Assembly: GCA_903930515.1 (NCBI GenBank)
Contig: CAIYYW010000039.1
Location: 1 to 11,100 of the forward strand
Reading direction: 5' to 3'
Source: an uncultured delta proteobacterium
GTDB taxonomy: Bacteria; RBG-13-61-14; DRUE01
DNA length: 11,100 nt
Under the pieces are notes generated by a model. It ran no database searches. It worked only from the letters and a program-made list of their open reading frames with translations, and had not been told where the DNA came from. Position 1 is the stretch's first letter. Each line of letters begins with the position of its first letter. The position numbers were made by a program, and so were the translations under genes. Shown one piece after another: positions 1 to 6,705 of the stretch.

Positions 1-5
1 CTGCA

Positions 6-42
6 CCCCCTACAAGAGTGTCCCGCCCCCTACAAGAGTGTC
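6..42. repeat. Two tandem copies of a 17-bp direct repeat
   Basis: CCCCCTACAAGAGTGTC occurs at 6-22 and again, perfectly, at 26-42, giving a 20-bp period with a 3-bp spacer (CCG). The array touches the left edge of the window, so more copies may lie outside. No coding frame explains it. It sits next to two hairpins (60-73 and 96-125) and is probably part of one compound intergenic repeat. It is not a CRISPR array, because the spacer is far too short. Confidence 0.85.
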
Positions 43-59
43 TGCGCCACGAATCTATC

Positions 60-73
60 GCGACTAAAGTCGC
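60..73. repeat. Perfect inverted repeat / small hairpin
   Basis: GCGACT (60-65) and AGTCGC (68-73) are exact reverse complements around AA, so the DNA or RNA can form a 5-6 bp hairpin. There is no T-run after it, so it is not an intrinsic terminator. Its place between the direct repeats and the larger palindrome at 96-125 suggests a REP-like or mobile intergenic element. Confidence 0.6.
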
Positions 74-95
74 CCGCACTGAAAGGTATTGCGGA

Positions 96-125
96 CCCTG
101 CTTCGCTTTGACAAGCTACGCAGGG
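96..125. repeat. Imperfect 30-bp palindrome (two-part hairpin)
   Basis: CCCTGC (96-101) pairs with GCAGGG (120-125). Inside it, GCTT (105-108) pairs with AAGC (113-116) around a TGAC loop, leaving a symmetric 3x3 internal loop. The two-part stem is more than chance pairing would normally give in 30 bases. It is not followed by a T-run. It may be a structural unit of the same intergenic repeat as the elements at 6-42 and 60-73. Confidence 0.55.
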
Positions 126-196
126 CAGGCAGGGGTATCCGGCGCATGGATTTTTCCTCCCTGGATATTTTAGCCTGAACCTCCTGGGCGGCAAAA

Positions 197-223
197 CCGG
201 GCCGGCTCCCGGCGATTTCTTTT
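197..223. terminator. Weak GC-rich hairpin, possible terminator
   Basis: CCGGG (197-201) pairs with CCCGG (208-212) around a 6-base loop. On the plus strand an interrupted T-rich run (ATTTCTTTT) follows; on the minus strand TTTT follows directly. It could stop transcription coming from left of the window before the uracil-DNA glycosylase gene, but the stem is short and the T-run is broken. Confidence 0.25.
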
Positions 224-230
224 CCAATCA

Positions 231-239
231 TATTATGAT
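231..239 (+). promoter_or_regulatory. Possible -10 box before the glycosylase gene
   Basis: TATTATGAT contains two overlapping -10-like hexamers (TATTAT 231-236, TATGAT 234-239). No good TTGACA-like -35 is visible at the right spacing. The start codon at 251 has no recognisable Shine-Dalgarno sequence and lies only 11 bases after the hexamer. Transcription from here would give a leaderless or nearly leaderless mRNA. This is a weak inference. Confidence 0.25.
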
Positions 240-250
240 ACCTTCAAGCT

Positions 251-922
251 ATGCCTCAGAAGCGACTTACGAGAATCATAGACCAGGTCCAGACCCGGCT
301 CGCATTGCTCAAGGAGATGGGCATCGCCGAGCTTCCGGCCGAGAAGGTTGATCCGGTCTATTCGGCGCTCCGGAAGCTGCGGGAGGAGATGGGGGATTGC
401 CGGAGATGCGAACTGGGAAAAACCCGGACTTGCATCGTGTTCGGAGAGGGAGACCCCAAGTCGGAGTTGATGTTTGTGGGAGAGGCTCCGGGCGAGGACG
501 AGGACTTGAGCGGGAAACCCTTTGTGGGAGCCGCGGGAAGGCTGCTCACGGATATTATAGAACTGGGGATGAAGATCCCGAGGCGGAAGGTTTTTATCGG
601 CAATGTCCTGAAATGCCGGCCGCCTGAAAACCGGGACCCGCTTCCGGAGGAAGTGAAGGAATGCCGGGTTTTTCTGGAAAGGCAGATCGGGATCATCCGA
701 CCCCGGGTGATTGTGGCTCTGGGCAAGCACGCGGCGCATTTATTGATGGGCGGGAACGACCCGATCAGCCGGCTCCGGGGCAACTGGGGGGAATTTCAAG
801 GCATCCCGGTGATGCCCACTTATCATCCGGCGTATTTACTGTATAATAGCTCGGGCAAGCGCGAGGTCTGGAACGACATCAAACAGGTGCTTCAATTTCT
901 GGAAAAGGAGAATTCTAGATGA
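251..922 (+). CDS. Family 4 uracil-DNA glycosylase (iron-sulfur type)
   Basis: The 223-residue protein removes uracil (from cytosine deamination or misincorporation) from DNA to start base excision repair in the cytoplasm. Visible family 4 marks are the GEAPG active-site motif at 77-81, FVGAAGRLL at 91-99, the NVLKCRPP segment at 118-125, and a second active-site block around TYHPAYLL at 190-197 with His192. Four cysteines, Cys50, Cys53, Cys122 and Cys138, are at the positions expected to bind the 4Fe-4S cluster. Length and the N-terminal extension before the CxxC are normal for the bacterial branch, which includes proteins once labelled phage SPO1 DNA polymerase-related. The ATG at 251 lacks a clear Shine-Dalgarno; a later Met (codon 23) would still leave the domain intact. 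Its stop overlaps the NfeD start (ATGA), so the two are translationally coupled, although no functional link is known. Confidence 0.93.
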   Translation: MPQKRLTRIIDQVQTRLALLKEMGIAELPAEKVDPVYSALRKLREEMGDCRRCELGKTRTCIVFGEGDPKSELMFVGEAPGEDEDLSGKPFVGAAGRLLTDIIELGMKIPRRKVFIGNVLKCRPPENRDPLPEEVKECRVFLERQIGIIRPRVIVALGKHAAHLLMGGNDPISRLRGNWGEFQGIPVMPTYHPAYLLYNSSGKREVWNDIKQVLQFLEKENSR

Positions 923-2223
923 AAAGGCGGGTCTTGGTGGCGGCCGTTTCCCTGGCAATGATTTTTTTCTGCAGGCCCGGCCGGGCGGAGCGGATTTTCA
1001 AGATCAAGATTGACGGGATCATTGACAATTCGGTGGCCAACTATGTGATCAAGGGGATTGAGCAGGCCGAGACCCGGGGAGGCCAGGCCGTGATCATCAC
1101 CGTGGACACCCCGGGCGGGATGCTGGACGCCACCAAGGACATTGTCAAGAAATTTTTCGACTCCAAGATTCCGATCGTGGTTTTTGTCTCCCCCAAGGGG
1201 GCGAGCGCGACCAGCGCGGGGATGATGATCACGATCGGGGCGCACCTGGCGGTGATGGCTCCGGGGACCAATATCGGGGCTGCTCATCCGGTGATGATGC
1301 CGTTTATGGTCCAGTACCAGCCGGTCCCGGAGAACGATATAATGATGAAAAAAGCCACCCAGGACACGGTTGGCTGGGTCAGGTCGGTCTGCCAGGAGCG
1401 GGGACGGAACGCGGACTGGGCCGAGAAGGCGGTTAAGGACAGCGAATCCATCACCGCCCAGGAGGCGCTCAAGCTCAAGGTGATTGACGGGATCTCGGAG
1501 GATCCGGAGCAACTGCTCAAGTGGCTGGACGGAAAAAGCGTCAGGCTGTCCCAGGAAAAAACGGTCATTATCCAAACCAACGGCGCGGAAGTGGAAGCGG
1601 TGGAGATGAATTTGGGACAGGTCCTCCAGCATATCATCAACAATCCCAATGTGATCCTGGTGCTGTTGCTGCTGGGGGCTTTGGGGATCGCGCTGGAATT
1701 CAAGGCGCCCGGAATGATCTTCCCGGGGGTGATCGGGGCGGCGCTGGTGCTGATCGCGTTGGCGGCGCCCACCCTTCAGGTCAACTATATCGGGCTGGTC
1801 CTGATCATTTTGGGCATCGCCTGCCTGATTGCGGAGATTTTTATCACCAGTTATGGTATGCTGACCGTTGCGGGTCTGGCGTTTTTAACCTATGGCTCGT
1901 TGATGCTATTTGAGACGGAAAGGAGTTGGAATGTGAGGGTAAGCTGGGCAATATTGATTCCGATCATAGTTTTTGTCGCGGTGGTGCTGCTGGTGGTGGG
2001 GGAGCGGATTTTAAGGGCGCACCGATCCCAGGTGGAAACCGGGAACGAGGAACTGATCGGGATGGAAGGCGAGGTTTCCACTGATCTCAATCCCAACGGC
2101 AAGGTCTTTGTCCACGGCGAATACTGGAACGCGATCAGCGTGAGCGGAGAACTGAAGCAAGGCGAGGCCGTGACGGTGACGGGCGTGGATAAATTCACCC
2201 TTCGGGTAAAGAAGAAATCTTAA
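919..2223 (+). CDS. NfeD family membrane-bound serine protease (ClpP class)
   Basis: This is a long-form NfeD protein of 434 residues. A signal peptide (about 1-23) precedes a periplasmic ClpP/crotonase-fold protease domain (about 26-205). Its likely catalytic serine is Ser99 in the SATSAGMMI context, and the conserved AHPV and RGRNADWAEKAV segments follow. The lysine of the Ser-Lys dyad is probably Lys144 or Lys145. About five transmembrane helices span 244-361, and a C-terminal NfeD OB-fold (about 375-434, with GMEGEV and HGEYWNA) lies in the cytoplasm. In the archaeal homologue PH1510, the protease cuts the hydrophobic C-terminus of its stomatin partner. The slipin gene follows after 18 bases, so the same partnership is inferred here. 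The start is supported by AAGGAG at 905-910 and the signal peptide. It overlaps the glycosylase stop by 4 bases. Confidence 0.93.
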   Translation: MKRRVLVAAVSLAMIFFCRPGRAERIFKIKIDGIIDNSVANYVIKGIEQAETRGGQAVIITVDTPGGMLDATKDIVKKFFDSKIPIVVFVSPKGASATSAGMMITIGAHLAVMAPGTNIGAAHPVMMPFMVQYQPVPENDIMMKKATQDTVGWVRSVCQERGRNADWAEKAVKDSESITAQEALKLKVIDGISEDPEQLLKWLDGKSVRLSQEKTVIIQTNGAEVEAVEMNLGQVLQHIINNPNVILVLLLLGALGIALEFKAPGMIFPGVIGAALVLIALAAPTLQVNYIGLVLIILGIACLIAEIFITSYGMLTVAGLAFLTYGSLMLFETERSWNVRVSWAILIPIIVFVAVVLLVVGERILRAHRSQVETGNEELIGMEGEVSTDLNPNGKVFVHGEYWNAISVSGELKQGEAVTVTGVDKFTLRVKKKS

Positions 2224-2241
2224 AAAAGAGGAGGACACAAA

Positions 2242-3015
2242 ATGGCAGGCGGATTTGTCGGACTGATTCTACTGATTGTCTTCGGGCTGATCCTGCTCGG
2301 GATGATGGTGAAGATTCTAAACGAGTACGAGCGGGCGGTGGTGTTCCGGCTGGGAAGGGTGCTGGAGCGGCCCAAGGGGCCGGGGCTGATCCTGCTGATC
2401 CCGGTGGTTGACCGGGCGGTCCGGGTGAGCCTGAGGACCGTGGTCTTGGACATTCCGCCCCAGGATGTGATCACCCTGGACAATGTGACCTTGAAGGTCA
2501 ACGCCGTGGTCTATTTCCGGGTGATGGACCCCTTGAAGGCGATCATCCAGGTAGAGAACTATCTTTATGCCACCAGCCAGTTCTCCCAGACCACGCTCCG
2601 CAGCGTTCTGGGACAGGCGCATTTGGACGAGATTCTTGCCAACCGCGAGAAGCTGAACCTGGAACTGCAGACCATCCTGGACAAACATACCGATCCCTGG
2701 GGGATCAAGGTCAGCTCGGTGGAAATCAAGCAGGTGGACCTGCCCCAGGAAATGCAGCGGGTAATCGGACGCCAGGCCGAGGCCGAGCGGGAAAAGCGGG
2801 CCAAGATCATTCACGCGGAAGGAGAGTTCCAGGCCGCGAAACAACTCAGCGCGGCCGCCAATGTCATCGCCCAAAGCCCGTTGGCGCTTCAACTTCGCTA
2901 CCTGCAGACCCTGACCGAGATCGCCGCGGAGAACAATTCCACCATTGTCTTCCCGGTGCCGATTGATCTGATCACGGCCTTTATGGATTTGGCGAAGAAA
3001 CCTCAATCGCAATAA
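2242..3015 (+). CDS. Slipin (stomatin-like SPFH/band-7 protein)
   Basis: This 257-residue protein is of the usual slipin size. A single N-terminal membrane segment (4-24) is followed by an SPFH/band-7 domain (about 26-175), recognisable from [24 protein letters not shown] and the [16 protein letters not shown] block. A helical, charged region (175-205, rich in Ala/Glu) then mediates oligomerisation. The C-terminus carries [13 protein letters not shown] (232-244), the hydrophobic stretch that NfeD proteases cleave in the archaeal PH1510/PH1511 pair. Slipins form membrane-associated rings or scaffolds. A strong GAGGAGG site at 2228-2234 sets the start. The gene sits between its NfeD partner and two more SPFH genes, which points to a multi-component membrane microdomain complex. 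Confidence 0.94.
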   Translation: MAGGFVGLILLIVFGLILLGMMVKILNEYERAVVFRLGRVLERPKGPGLILLIPVVDRAVRVSLRTVVLDIPPQDVITLDNVTLKVNAVVYFRVMDPLKAIIQVENYLYATSQFSQTTLRSVLGQAHLDEILANREKLNLELQTILDKHTDPWGIKVSSVEIKQVDLPQEMQRVIGRQAEAEREKRAKIIHAEGEFQAAKQLSAAANVIAQSPLALQLRYLQTLTEIAAENNSTIVFPVPIDLITAFMDLAKKPQSQ

Positions 3016-3031
3016 TAAAGGAGGACTGGGA

Positions 3032-4114
3032 ATGGCTGTCTTCGGCGGGAAAAAACAGGAAGGCGCGGGAGAGACAAAACCGACCCGTGGCTCCACCGGC
3101 CGGGGTTTCCTATACCTGGCCGGAATCCTGATCCTGGCCGCGGCCGTCTCAGTCCTTTTGATCCTCAGCCTGAGAAAAGTGAGCGCCGACCAAGTCGGGC
3201 TGAGGGTGGTCAAATTCGGGTTCGGGTTCTGGAAGACCGGTTCCGAATGGGGCAAGCCGCTCCCGCCCGGGTATCACCCGATCCTTCCGGGTTTCCACGA
3301 GTTCTCGGTCTATCAGAAGAACCTGCAATTTTTTGAGATGACCTCCAAGTCGGGCGGAATCCGGTCGCCCGACTATTCGTCGCTGGAGATCCGGACTTCC
3401 GACGGATATAAGGTCAATGTTGACCTCACCATCCTTTACCGGGTGATGGACGGCCGGGCCAATGTGGTCCGGGTTTTTTATCGGAACGACCGGGAGCTCA
3501 AGGAAAAAGGGCTCCAGGCGGTTGCGCCCGGGATTCTCCAGAATAAGTTGAGCGAACTCGCGTACGCGCAGGAATTTTACAATTCCACGCTCCGGGCGGA
3601 AAAAATTAAATTGGCCCTCAAAATGCTCAATCAACATTTCGCCCCGCAGGGGATTGAAATTACGGACATCGTGATCCGCGACTACGAGTTCCCGCAGGAA
3701 TACGAAGCCGCGATCCTGCGCAAGGTTCTGGCCGAACAGCTCAAGCGGGTCCAGGAATCCCTGGCCAAAGCCGCGGAGGCCGAGGCGGGCTGGAAGAAGA
3801 TCATCGCCTTTGGAAACCGCGACGCGGAAGTGGAGCGCGCCATCGGCCGGGCCGACTCCCAAAAGCTGGAGGCGGAGGGAGATCGGATCAAGACCGAGCT
3901 GTCCGCTCAGGGAGACAAATCCAAACTGCTCTCCCAGGCCAAGGGCAAACGCCAGATCGTCAATGCCCTGTCCTCCCCGGGCGGCAAGGTCTATGTCGGC
4001 CTGGAATACGCCAAGGTCTTTGAAGGGCTGGATTTAATTATCCTCCCCTCGGGCAAGGGCGGGATCAATCCCTTTGAGGTCAAGGAACAAGTCCGGAAGA
4101 TGGAGAACAAGTAG
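3032..4114 (+). CDS. Membrane-anchored SPFH/band-7 protein, paralogue 1
   Basis: This 360-residue protein has a short basic cytoplasmic tail, one transmembrane helix (about 25-47), an SPFH domain (about 51-225) and a charged coiled-coil-like region (about 228-305). It ends in a conserved-looking segment (316-347, including YVGLEYAKVFEGLDLIILPS). The SPFH marks are DQVGLRVV, the PPGYHPILPG turn, SDGYKVNVDLTILYRV and GIEITDIVIRDYEFPQEY. It resembles prohibitin/HflK-like SPFH proteins more than slipin, but I cannot assign a named subfamily. A strong AAAGGAGG site at 3017-3024 supports the ATG. It follows slipin by 16 bases and precedes a second, related SPFH gene by 6 bases, so the three are surely one transcript. 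Its C-terminal segment aligns by eye with that of the next protein, suggesting a duplication. Confidence 0.88.
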   Translation: MAVFGGKKQEGAGETKPTRGSTGRGFLYLAGILILAAAVSVLLILSLRKVSADQVGLRVVKFGFGFWKTGSEWGKPLPPGYHPILPGFHEFSVYQKNLQFFEMTSKSGGIRSPDYSSLEIRTSDGYKVNVDLTILYRVMDGRANVVRVFYRNDRELKEKGLQAVAPGILQNKLSELAYAQEFYNSTLRAEKIKLALKMLNQHFAPQGIEITDIVIRDYEFPQEYEAAILRKVLAEQLKRVQESLAKAAEAEAGWKKIIAFGNRDAEVERAIGRADSQKLEAEGDRIKTELSAQGDKSKLLSQAKGKRQIVNALSSPGGKVYVGLEYAKVFEGLDLIILPSGKGGINPFEVKEQVRKMENK

Positions 4115-4120
4115 GAGCCG

Positions 4121-5275
4121 ATGATGAGCAGGATTAAATTGATCGGGTTGATCGTGGCTATGTTCGGATTTTCTCTCGCGTCCTGCATCCAGGTCCAGGG
4201 AGATGAAATCGGCGTAAGGGTGTTTAACTTGTATCAAGGAGTGGAGAAAAAGGCCAAAAGGACCGGAACTTATTTCTATCTGCCCGGGGTGTTTGATTTT
4301 TATCTCTTCCCCAAAACCCAGCAGAAGCTGGAGATGGTGGAGTCGTCGGAAATCCCGTCGGCTCCCGCGGAGCAGAAGATGAACCTGCCCCAGGCCCCGC
4401 CTAATCAGAACCTGGAATTGGAGATGACCAAGGTTGAAGAGCAGATGCAGAAGATCCAGGCGGTGCAGGTGATCCCGCATAAGCGGGCCGAGGGCCGGAA
4501 CAATATCCGGCTCAAGACCGCGGACGGGAATGACATCTGGGTGGATGTCACGGTCACCTACCAGGTGAAGGAAGAGTTGGCCCCGGTCCTGCTCCAGAAG
4601 GTTGGCCCGAAACTTCCCGACCTGGAACGGCTGGTCGGGGTGGAAACCCGGGGAGTGATCAGAGAGGTGCTGGGCTCGCTGGAGACCAGGGATTTTTATC
4701 AATCGCTGGCCCGCGAGCGGAGATTGGAAGAGGCCTTTCAATTGCTCAACCAGAAGCTGAATCCGCTGGGAATAAAAATCAACAGCCTCAACATCAATCA
4801 ATTCCGGTTCCTGCCCGAATACGAAGACCTGCTCCGGGAACGAGCCTTGGCCGACCAGAAACAGCAGGAATACCAGGAACTCACCCTGGCCGGAGAACAG
4901 GAACGCCAGGCCAAAATCAACAAGGCCAAAGGAGACGCCCAGGCGATGGTCGCGCTCTCGGAAGGGATCAAACGGCAACGACAACTGGAGGGGGAGGCCG
5001 AGCTGTATTCCAAAAAGCAGGAAGCCCTGGCTACCGAGGCGACCTTGCTCAATCAGGCCGAGGGGCTGAGGCAACTGACCAGCAGCCTTTCCGGACCCGG
5101 CGGGGACAACCTGGTCGCAACCGAGCTGGCCCGATCGCTCCAGGGCAAGCGGATGATTCTGATACCCGGCGAGGGGAATTCGGTCAACCTCCTCAATCTG
5201 AATGAACTGATTGAGAAATACGGCAGCTTGAAATATCTGGAAGAAAAATCTGAAACCAACCGCGAAAAGAAATAA
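4121..5275 (+). CDS. SPFH/band-7 protein, paralogue 2, putative lipoprotein
   Basis: The 384-residue protein starts with a signal sequence ending in LASC (19-22), a good lipobox with Cys22 as the predicted lipidated residue and Ile at +2. An SPFH domain follows, with DEIGVRVF and TGTYFYLPG near residues 28-55, TADGNDIWVDVTVTYQV at 133-149, and NPLGIKINSLNINQFRFLPEYE at 214-235. Between the first and second parts lies an insertion (about 70-125) rich in Pro, Gln and Glu that the upstream paralogue lacks. Residues 235-320 are a long charged coiled coil rich in Gln and Glu. The tail (GPGGDN, ILIPGEGN) matches the upstream paralogue's end. A GGAG lies just before the start; Met2 is an equally possible start. 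If truly lipidated it would be an unusual SPFH protein; otherwise the hydrophobic segment is an ordinary anchor. Confidence 0.85.
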   Translation: MMSRIKLIGLIVAMFGFSLASCIQVQGDEIGVRVFNLYQGVEKKAKRTGTYFYLPGVFDFYLFPKTQQKLEMVESSEIPSAPAEQKMNLPQAPPNQNLELEMTKVEEQMQKIQAVQVIPHKRAEGRNNIRLKTADGNDIWVDVTVTYQVKEELAPVLLQKVGPKLPDLERLVGVETRGVIREVLGSLETRDFYQSLARERRLEEAFQLLNQKLNPLGIKINSLNINQFRFLPEYEDLLRERALADQKQQEYQELTLAGEQERQAKINKAKGDAQAMVALSEGIKRQRQLEGEAELYSKKQEALATEATLLNQAEGLRQLTSSLSGPGGDNLVATELARSLQGKRMILIPGEGNSVNLLNLNELIEKYGSLKYLEEKSETNREKK

Positions 5276-6705
5276 TGAAGTCCTCTTTCTTCGGTTCCAA
5301 TCTGCGAAGGCAGGAAATCATCCTCTACCTGGTGCTCCTTTCAGCCGCGATCTCTGTCTCCGTGCTCTTCGCCCAGGAAAAATTACTCTCTTTCCTGATC
5401 GGGATCATCATCCTCGCCGTGGTCGCCTGGTGCCGGCTTAATATCAAACGCTGGGTCTATCTGGTTTTTGTTTTTATGCCCATCTCCCCGGTAGTCAATG
5501 TGGTTCAACTCCGGATGCCGGTCTCCTCTGAATTGGACGATTTCGTGGTCTTAATCGCCATTCTGGTTTTCCTGCTCAATTTCATCGTCCAGCCCAAAAT
5601 CCTGAAAAGGAAAACCGATTCATATCTGTTTCTTCCCCTATCTTTATATGTCATGGCCTGCGCCTTAAGCTCGGTGCTGGGATTCTATTTCCATCGTGAT
5701 CCGATGCTGGTCGCGAATGCCCTGGGCCATTTATTCAAGTGGTCAAGTTATGTCTTCATCTATTTTATTGTCTTCCAGGTTTTTGACCAAGAAAAGGATA
5801 TGAAAAAATTATTGAAAGTGATCCTGGTTTCTTTCAGCATCGGCGCGGTGATCACCGTTTATAATTACCTGAAGTTCTCGGGCCAGACGAGCGGACTTTA
5901 TCGGGCTGCGGGTTTGACGGAAGGACTAAATGTATACGCGGTGGTTCTGGCGGTCATCCTGACCTTTTTTTACAGTTTAATCCTGTCGGGTAAGTCCAAG
6001 GAGTTGTTCCCGCGATGGATGATGTTGGCTTTCTGGTCAATTATACTTATTGCCCTGATCACCACTTTTTCCCGAACCAGTTGGCTGGCGCTTTGGGCCT
6101 GCCTGATCGCGATCTCCATCTTCCGGAAAAGAAGATATGTCGCAGTGGCTTTAATCACGGTGGCCGCGCTTAATTTTCTGATCCTGCGCGGCCCGGTGGA
6201 AGAAAGGATCAAGGGGACTTTTGAACAACAATCATGGTCCTCCCTGCCCGTGGATTTGGGCGGAAGGGAATTGATCTGGCAGAAGGCGATAATAAGGATT
6301 GGGCACAACTATTTTATCGGAGTAGGCTATTCCAACTTCGGCCAGGTCTTGATGGGAACCACTGCTCACAATCAGTACTTGGGGATTTTGGGTGAAAGCG
6401 GCTTGCTGGGGTTGGCGGCTTTTATTTTATTCGCATACCGATTGGTTAAAGCCCAGATTTACCTGGCACGGAATCATCCCTTGCCCTTTTACCGGGAATG
6501 CGCCCGGGGAATTTTGCCCGGCCTGATCGCGATGTTGGTCGTCTCGGTTGCGGGAGAGTATTTTTATTCCTCCACGGGGATACTCGTTTTACTGTCGCTT
6601 TATTCGGCTTCGCGGGTCACTTTCCCGAAGGAAAATCCTAAGCTTTTGCCGGAACCATACCCCTTGGGGGCAAAACCGGTCATTTATGGATATGGCCAGC
6701 ATTAA
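5275..6705 (+). CDS. O-antigen ligase/polymerase-like membrane protein (Wzy_C type)
   Basis: This 476-residue protein has about ten to twelve transmembrane helices and the Wzy_C (O-antigen ligase/polymerase) signature. That signature comprises TFSRTSWLALW (264-274), a periplasmic loop with Arg331 (GGRELIWQKA), the GHNYFIGVGYSNF block (343-355) and AHNQYLGILGESGLLGL (364-380). Such enzymes either join undecaprenyl-linked glycan repeat units into a polymer (Wzy) or transfer a finished glycan to an acceptor (WaaL-like or protein O-oligosaccharyltransferase). Sequence alone does not separate these roles. Its ATG overlaps the TAA of the preceding SPFH gene by one base (TAATG), giving translational coupling. 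It begins the polysaccharide block, and a second, divergent family member follows at once, overlapping its 3' end by 20 bases. Confidence 0.87.
   Translation: MKSSFFGSNLRRQEIILYLVLLSAAISVSVLFAQEKLLSFLIGIIILAVVAWCRLNIKRWVYLVFVFMPISPVVNVVQLRMPVSSELDDFVVLIAILVFLLNFIVQPKILKRKTDSYLFLPLSLYVMACALSSVLGFYFHRDPMLVANALGHLFKWSSYVFIYFIVFQVFDQEKDMKKLLKVILVSFSIGAVITVYNYLKFSGQTSGLYRAAGLTEGLNVYAVVLAVILTFFYSLILSGKSKELFPRWMMLAFWSIILIALITTFSRTSWLALWACLIAISIFRKRRYVAVALITVAALNFLILRGPVEERIKGTFEQQSWSSLPVDLGGRELIWQKAIIRIGHNYFIGVGYSNFGQVLMGTTAHNQYLGILGESGLLGLAAFILFAYRLVKAQIYLARNHPLPFYRECARGILPGLIAMLVVSVAGEYFYSSTGILVLLSLYSASRVTFPKENPKLLPEPYPLGAKPVIYGYGQH

Noticed and set aside
1-42. CRISPR array start
   Set aside because: The copies are separated by only 3 bases and no spacer-length sequences or cas genes are present.
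233-739. Long minus-strand open frames opposite the glycosylase, NfeD, slipin and SPFH genes (for example 233-739, 892-1632, 2317-3255, 4034-5074)
   Set aside because: They lie entirely opposite clear protein families, are rich in Arg, Pro, His and Leu as expected for antisense of GC-rich genes, and show no domains or ribosome sites.
6548-6685. Longer start for the second Wzy-like gene at ATG 6548
   Set aside because: It would overlap the preceding gene by about 158 bases and add a basic, non-membrane sequence that looks like an out-of-frame translation of that gene.
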